The notes under the pieces were generated by a model. The model was not told the DNA's origin, ran no database searches, and was given only the letters and a program-made list of their open reading frames with translations. The translations under genes and the position numbers were made by a program. A stretch of 10,337 nucleotides of DNA from Oscillospiraceae bacterium (lineage in GTDB: Bacteria > Bacillota > Clostridia > Oscillospirales > Ruminococcaceae): the NCBI GenBank assembly GCA_031271475.1, contig JAISVP010000146.1, forward strand, positions 1 to 10,337, written 5' to 3'. This document shows, piece after piece, positions 6,192-10,337 of the stretch (position 1 is the stretch's first letter; the number at the start of each line of letters is the position of its first letter).

Positions 6192-6230
6192 TTGTGCAAT
6201 ATGCACAAAAACACGGGCTGTTTTTTGTGA
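6192..6230 (+). terminator. Possible intrinsic terminator after the cysteine desulfurase gene
   Basis: TTGTGCA (6192-6198), ATA, TGCACAA (6202-6208) form a perfect 7-bp stem three bases after the stop codon. CACAAAAACA, beginning inside that stem, can instead pair with TGTTTTTTGTG ending at 6230 with one bulged base. TTTTTT (6221-6226) lies within the second stem. The two folds exclude each other. The stems are AT-rich, so termination is likely but weak. Confidence 0.4.
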
Positions 6231-6265
6231 ATTCCTATAAATTTTAACAAAACAGTAAATAATCC

Positions 6266-6295
6266 TTGACATTCATCAAAGTTATGTGATATAAT
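6266..6295 (+). promoter_or_regulatory. Sigma-A-type promoter of rpoB
   Basis: TTGACA (6266-6271) and TATAAT (6290-6295) are both perfect consensus boxes, separated by 18 bases, one more than the optimum. Transcription should start near 6302, about 207 bases before the rpoB ATG. It shows that rpoB can be transcribed independently of the upstream genes. Confidence 0.87.
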
Positions 6296-6305
6296 AATAT
6301 ACTGT

Positions 6306-6476
6306 TTCGGCTCATGCCGGGAAGTTGTAAAAATGACACAGCCGTTTCTGACGGCTGCGGTTCGGACTTTGTCCGGGAATCCGTACGCATTTGCGTGTGC
6401 CGGTAAGGACGGGCTTTGCCCGGAAATCCGTACGCGTTTGCGTGCGTTGGTAAGGACGGGCTTTACCCGTTCGGGT
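6306..6476 (+). promoter_or_regulatory. Structured 5' leader of rpoB with serial hairpins
   Basis: At least seven small stems follow in series: CGGC/GCCG (6308-6319), CAGCCGT/ACGGCTG (6339-6357), CGGAC/GTCCG with TTT loop (6363-6375), CGTACGC/GCGTGTG (6382-6399), CGGGC/GCCCG with TTT loop (6410-6422), CGTACGC/GCGTGCG (6429-6446) and CGGG/CCCG (6457-6469). CCCG (6466-6469) can alternatively pair with CGGG (6472-6475). I recognise no known riboswitch, T-box or ribosomal-protein leader. It may control elongation or mRNA stability; that is inference. Confidence 0.5.
6372..6465 (+). repeat. Two 47-bp tandem repeats in the rpoB leader
   Basis: Unit 1 (6372-6418) and unit 2 (6419-6465) are identical at 40 of 47 positions. 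Each contains a 7-bp stem with a four-base loop and a TTT-loop stem. One of the seven differences (T6398 to C6445) changes a G-U pair into a G-C pair, so pairing in the first stem is kept; another (G6418 to A6465) loses the closing pair of the second stem. Confidence 0.85.
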
Positions 6477-6495
6477 TTGAAAATTACTATCATAC

Positions 6496-6501
6496 GGGAG
6501 G
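6496..6501 (+). promoter_or_regulatory. Ribosome binding site deciding the rpoB start
   Basis: GGGAGG lies 7 bases before the ATG at 6509. It settles the start against an in-frame TTG at 6416, which would add 31 residues read from the hairpin repeat. Confidence 0.9.
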
Positions 6502-6508
6502 TTTCTAC

Positions 6509-9500
6509 ATGGTAAAAGTTACGCCTAAGCGATTGGGAAGGAACATCCGAATGAATTTCGGCAAGATAAACGAAGTGCTTGAAATGCCGAACTTAATAGA
6601 AGTCCAGAAGAATTCTTACAAATGGTTCAGGAACGAAGGGTTAAAAGAAGTCTTCCGCGATATATCGTCGATTACGGACTACAACGCGAATCTTGTGCTT
6701 GACTTTACGGGCTACAGAATAGAAGATACTCCCAAATATACAATTGAAGAATGCAAAGAGCGCGACGTAACCTATGCCGCGCCTTTAAAGGTTACGGCAA
6801 CTTTGCAGAACAGGGAAACCGGATATATCAAAGAAAGTGAAATATATATGGGCGATTTCCCGCTTATGACAGACAGCGGGACTTTCGTCATTAACGGTGC
6901 GGAACGTGTAATAGTATCTCAGCTTGTACGTTCCCCGGGCGTCTACTATGCGGTAGAAAAGGACAAGACCGGTAAGGATCTGTTCAAGTCTACGGTAATT
7001 CCGAACCGCGGAGCATGGCTTGAATACGAAATGGATTCCAATGACGTGGTGTATGTAAGGATTGACAAGAACCGTAAAATACCCATTACCACGTTTGTTC
7101 GCGCGCTCGGAGTAAGTTCGGACGAACAGATCGAAGCGATTTTCGGTGAGGACGACAGACTGAAACAGACCATGCTTCAGAAGGACGCCACAAAGACTGT
7201 AGATGACGCGCTGATGGATGTTTATTCAAAGATGAGACCGGGCGAGCCGCCGACTGTCGAAGGCTCGCAGACAATGATTAACAATCTGTTCTTTGACGCA
7301 AGAAAATATGACCTGTCAAGGTTCGGAAGATACAAATACAATAAAAAGTTAGCTCTTTCCGCGCGTCTTGAGGGAAAGACCCTGACGCGTCCGGTTATAA
7401 ACGTGATGACAGGGGAACTTTTTGCGGATGCCGGGGAAACGGTTACCGCCGAAAAAGCGTTTGAAATTGAGCAGTCCGGCATATCGGAAGCATATGTCAA
7501 CGCTCAGGTAAAAGAATACTTCCTTAACGAAAAGGGCGAAACTTACGCCAGAATGGTGGAAAAGGAAGTAAAAATACTCGGAAACGGTATGGTGGATATA
7601 AAACGCTATATCGATTTTGATGTTAAAGAATACGGAATTAACGAAATGGTACCGTTTAAGGTGCTTAAGGAAATACTTGAAGTATTCCGTGAACCGGATG
7701 AACTCAGGGAGGCACTGAAAGCCAAAGCCGATGAATTAGTTCCCAAACACATCGTGCTTGACGATATTTTCGCGAGTATCAGCTACTTTTTGGGACTGTG
7801 TTCGGGCATAGGGGAAATTGACGATATCGACCATTTAGGCAACAGAAGAATACGCTCCGTCGGGGAACTGCTGCAAAATCAGTTCAGAATAGGCTTTGCA
7901 AGACTCGAACGTGTCGTAAGGGAAAGAATGAATATCCAGTCCCAAGATATGGAAACGCTTACTCCGCAGATGCTTGTAAACATCCGTCCGGTAACAGCGG
8001 TAATCAAGGAGTTTTTCGGATCTTCGCCGCTGTCGCAGTTTATGGATCAGACCAACCCGCTGTCGGAACTTACGCACAAACGCAGACTTTCCGCATTAGG
8101 CCCGGGCGGACTTTCCCGTGACCGCGCCGGATATGAGGTGCGTGACGTTCATTACAGCCATTACGGCCGTATGTGTCCGATAGAGACCCCGGAAGGCCCG
8201 AATATCGGACTTATATCGTATCTTGCGTCTTTTGCAAGAATTAACAAATACGGATTTTTAGAAGCGCCCTACAGAAGAGTCAACAAAGAAACCGGCGTAA
8301 TTACAAGCGAAATAGTCTATATGACAGCCGATGCCGAGGATAACTTTGTTGTTGCGCAGGGAAATCAGGAAATAAGTGAAGAAGGCAAATTCCTTAACCC
8401 GAAAGTAACGGCAAGATACCGTGATAAGATTATTGAGTGCAACCGTGCGGACGTTGACTTTATGGACGTTTCGCCAAAAATGGTTGTATCCGTGGCAACG
8501 TCAATGATTCCGTTTTTGGAAAATGACGACGCAAACCGCGCTCTTATGGGCAGTAACATGCAGAAGCAGGCAGTTCCTTTGCTGAAAGCCGAAAGTCCGA
8601 TAGTCGGAACCGGCATGGAATACAAAGCGGCAGTCGACTCCGGCGTATGCATACTCGCGGTTGAGGACGGCACAGTAACGTCAGCGTCCGCGTCCCTTAT
8701 AAAGGTGGCAGGCGATTCCGGCGGGGAAAAATCTTACAAACTTACTAAATTCACACGTTCCAACCAAGGCACCTGTATAAATCAGCGTCCGATTGTAAAC
8801 GTTGGCGACAAAATAAAGAAAGGCGACGTGCTTGCGGACGGGCCGGCAACGGAGAACGGCGAAATCGCACTTGGTAAAAATGCCCTTATCGGTTTTATGA
8901 CATGGGAAGGGTATAACTACGAGGATGCCGTACTTCTTAACGAAAAGCTGGTGAAAAATGACGTATTCACATCTATTCACATTGAGGAATACGAAACGGA
9001 ATGCCGTGACACGAAATTAGGCCCGGAAGAAATCACACGCGATATCCCCAATGTCGGGGACGAATCCACGAAATCACTTGATGAGGAAGGCATTATCCGC
9101 ATAGGCGCGGAAGTCCGCGGAGGTGATATACTTGTCGGGAAAGTGACCCCCAAAGGGGAAACGGAACTGACGGCGGAGGAACGTCTGCTGCGTGCGATAT
9201 TCGGCGAAAAAGCCCGTGAAGTCCGCGACAATTCATTGAAAGTGCCCCACGGGGAATCCGGCGTGGTGGTTGACGTACGCAAATTTACACGTGATAACTG
9301 TGACGAATTAAGCCCGGGCGTGAACATGATCGTAAGGGTTTATGTAGCCCAAAAGCGTAAAATCTCGGTCGGCGACAAGATGGCGGGACGTCATGGGAAC
9401 AAAGGCGTTGTTTCCAGAATTCTCCCTGAAGAGGATATGCCGTTCCTTCCGGACGGCACGCCGCTTGACATCGTGCTTAACCCGCTGGGCGTTCCGTCAC

Positions 9501-10282
9501 GTATGAATATAGGGCAGGTATTTGAAGTTCATTTAGGCATGGCGGCACGCCGGCTTGGATGGAAAATTATGACGCCGGTGTTTGACGGTGCGCTTGAAGA
9601 AGACATCCGTGCGTGCTTTAAGGCGGCGGGCTGTGATGAGGACGGAAAAACCGTGCTTTATGACGGCCGTACCGGGGAAGCGTTTGACAGCAGGGTCACT
9701 GTGGGATATATGTATTATCTCAAACTGCACCATTTGGTAGACGATAAAATCCACGCACGTTCCGTAGGCCCGTACTCGCTGGTAACACAGCAGCCGCTGG
9801 GCGGTAAGGCACAGTTCGGCGGACAGAGATTCGGAGAGATGGAAGTTTGGGCGCTTGAAGCATACGGCGCGGCATATACGTTGCAGGAAATTCTTACCGT
9901 AAAATCGGACGATACAGTCGGACGCGTCAACACCTATGAAGCGATTGTAAAGGGCAATAACGTCCCGCGTCCGGGCATACCGGAAGCGTTCAAAGTGCTT
10001 ATTAAGGAATTGCAGTCACTGGCGCTTAACGTAAGAGTGCTTGACGGGGAAGACAAGGAAATTGACTTAAAACTGAGCTTTGAGGATGACGACAATATAA
10101 TTCCGCAGCCAGTTTCCCCGGCGGAAGATTCGATAGACTATGCGGAAGAATATGTTGACGACGGTCTGTCGGATGCCGGATTCTCAATTGAGGATGCCGA
10201 TGATGACGACGGATACGCCCTTCCGGAAGACGATCCGATGTTCCCGGTGGAGGATTTTGCCGGAGAAGACGATGATCTTTAG
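6509..10282 (+). CDS. rpoB: DNA-directed RNA polymerase subunit beta
   Basis: Beta subunit of RNA polymerase, forming one side of the active-site cleft and the rifampicin pocket. The protein has 1257 residues, somewhat longer than most Bacillota homologues because of an acidic tail. Visible landmarks are RSPGVYY (141-147), the rifampicin region starting [11 protein letters not shown] (504-514) through [14 protein letters not shown] (521-534) with the sensitive-type Asp513, His523 and Ser528, [12 protein letters not shown] (557-568), the nucleotide-site segment [16 protein letters not shown] (951-966), and near the end [21 protein letters not shown] and the [15 protein letters not shown] helix. 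Residues 1189-1257 form a tail with 27 Asp/Glu and no Lys/Arg. The protein starts [10 protein letters not shown], preceded by GGGAGG. It has its own promoter and leader and is not preceded by rplJ-rplL. rpoC is expected to follow but is outside the window. Confidence 0.99.
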   Translation: MVKVTPKRLGRNIRMNFGKINEVLEMPNLIEVQKNSYKWFRNEGLKEVFRDISSITDYNANLVLDFTGYRIEDTPKYTIEECKERDVTYAAPLKVTATLQNRETGYIKESEIYMGDFPLMTDSGTFVINGAERVIVSQLVRSPGVYYAVEKDKTGKDLFKSTVIPNRGAWLEYEMDSNDVVYVRIDKNRKIPITTFVRALGVSSDEQIEAIFGEDDRLKQTMLQKDATKTVDDALMDVYSKMRPGEPPTVEGSQTMINNLFFDARKYDLSRFGRYKYNKKLALSARLEGKTLTRPVINVMTGELFADAGETVTAEKAFEIEQSGISEAYVNAQVKEYFLNEKGETYARMVEKEVKILGNGMVDIKRYIDFDVKEYGINEMVPFKVLKEILEVFREPDELREALKAKADELVPKHIVLDDIFASISYFLGLCSGIGEIDDIDHLGNRRIRSVGELLQNQFRIGFARLERVVRERMNIQSQDMETLTPQMLVNIRPVTAVIKEFFGSSPLSQFMDQTNPLSELTHKRRLSALGPGGLSRDRAGYEVRDVHYSHYGRMCPIETPEGPNIGLISYLASFARINKYGFLEAPYRRVNKETGVITSEIVYMTADAEDNFVVAQGNQEISEEGKFLNPKVTARYRDKIIECNRADVDFMDVSPKMVVSVATSMIPFLENDDANRALMGSNMQKQAVPLLKAESPIVGTGMEYKAAVDSGVCILAVEDGTVTSASASLIKVAGDSGGEKSYKLTKFTRSNQGTCINQRPIVNVGDKIKKGDVLADGPATENGEIALGKNALIGFMTWEGYNYEDAVLLNEKLVKNDVFTSIHIEEYETECRDTKLGPEEITRDIPNVGDESTKSLDEEGIIRIGAEVRGGDILVGKVTPKGETELTAEERLLRAIFGEKAREVRDNSLKVPHGESGVVVDVRKFTRDNCDELSPGVNMIVRVYVAQKRKISVGDKMAGRHGNKGVVSRILPEEDMPFLPDGTPLDIVLNPLGVPSRMNIGQVFEVHLGMAARRLGWKIMTPVFDGALEEDIRACFKAAGCDEDGKTVLYDGRTGEAFDSRVTVGYMYYLKLHHLVDDKIHARSVGPYSLVTQQPLGGKAQFGGQRFGEMEVWALEAYGAAYTLQEILTVKSDDTVGRVNTYEAIVKGNNVPRPGIPEAFKVLIKELQSLALNVRVLDGEDKEIDLKLSFEDDDNIIPQPVSPAEDSIDYAEEYVDDGLSDAGFSIEDADDDDGYALPEDDPMFPVEDFAGEDDDL

Positions 10283-10297
10283 CGTGAGCAGCGGGGT

Positions 10298-10337
10298 GCG
10301 TTAACAATAATGTTGCGGCGATTCAGAAAATGCACAG
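10298..10337 (+). repeat. Dispersed repeat core motif, copy C (cut by window edge)
   Basis: Positions 10298-10320 are identical to 75-97 (23 of 23), and ATTCAGAAA plus GCACAG continue as in the ffh-rpsP copy. The match begins 16 bases after the rpoB stop codon and runs off the window, so the GC-rich hairpin units expected to its right cannot be seen. Confidence 0.8.

Larger units (their letters stand above)
6189..6508. other. Intergenic region before rpoB: terminator candidate, promoter and structured leader
   Basis: This stretch of 320 bases has three parts: overlapping hairpins with a T-run just after the cysteine desulfurase stop (6192-6230), an AT-rich spacer ending in the rpoB promoter (6266-6295), and a leader of about 205 bases rich in small hairpins. 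The only forward frames through it are an open frame at 6333-6515 and an upstream extension of rpoB, both treated as unproven. Confidence 0.75.

Noticed and set aside
6416..6508. 31-residue extension of RpoB from TTG at 6416
   Set aside because: It is translated from the tandem hairpin repeat; GGGAGG 7 bases before the ATG at 6509 and the conserved [10 protein letters not shown] start are far better.
8018..8116. Possible rifampicin-resistance changes in RpoB
   Set aside because: The positions most often mutated (Asp513, His523, Ser528 here) carry the usual sensitive-type residues.

Overview
The window looks like chromosomal housekeeping sequence from a low-to-mid GC Bacillota, most likely a Clostridia member. 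The evidence is the sigma-A-type promoters (TTGACA or TTGAAA with TATAAT), the strong GGGAGG/AAGGAG ribosome binding sites, the ffh-rpsP-khpA gene order and the protein sequences. I cannot place it below class level from sequence alone.

Layout from left to right. Positions 1-250 hold a mosaic of GC-rich 20-nt hairpin units around an AT-richer core motif; the last unit touches the glgP stop codon. Glycogen phosphorylase (glgP) runs on the minus strand to 2635. A 355-base divergent intergenic region carries one good promoter for glgP and one perfect-consensus promoter for ffh. On the plus strand follow ffh (signal recognition particle GTPase), a 238-base interval with a second copy of the mosaic repeat, rpsP (ribosomal protein bS16), khpA (KH-domain RNA-binding protein) and a cysteine desulfurase overlapping khpA by 11 bases. 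A 320-base interval then holds a possible terminator, a strong promoter and a leader of about 205 bases packed with small hairpins, including a 47-bp tandem duplication. This leads to rpoB (RNA polymerase beta subunit), complete and with a long acidic tail. A third copy of the repeat core starts 16 bases after the rpoB stop and runs off the window.

The genes serve glycogen breakdown, co-translational membrane targeting, translation, sulfur mobilisation and transcription. Two contexts are unusual: rpoB follows a cysteine desulfurase and has its own promoter instead of following rplJ-rplL, and khpA is followed by a cysteine desulfurase instead of rimM-trmD.

I found no defence system, mobile-element gene, CRISPR array, rRNA or tRNA. 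The candidates for something undescribed are the mosaic hairpin repeat family, seen at three gene 3' ends, and the tandem-hairpin leader of rpoB.
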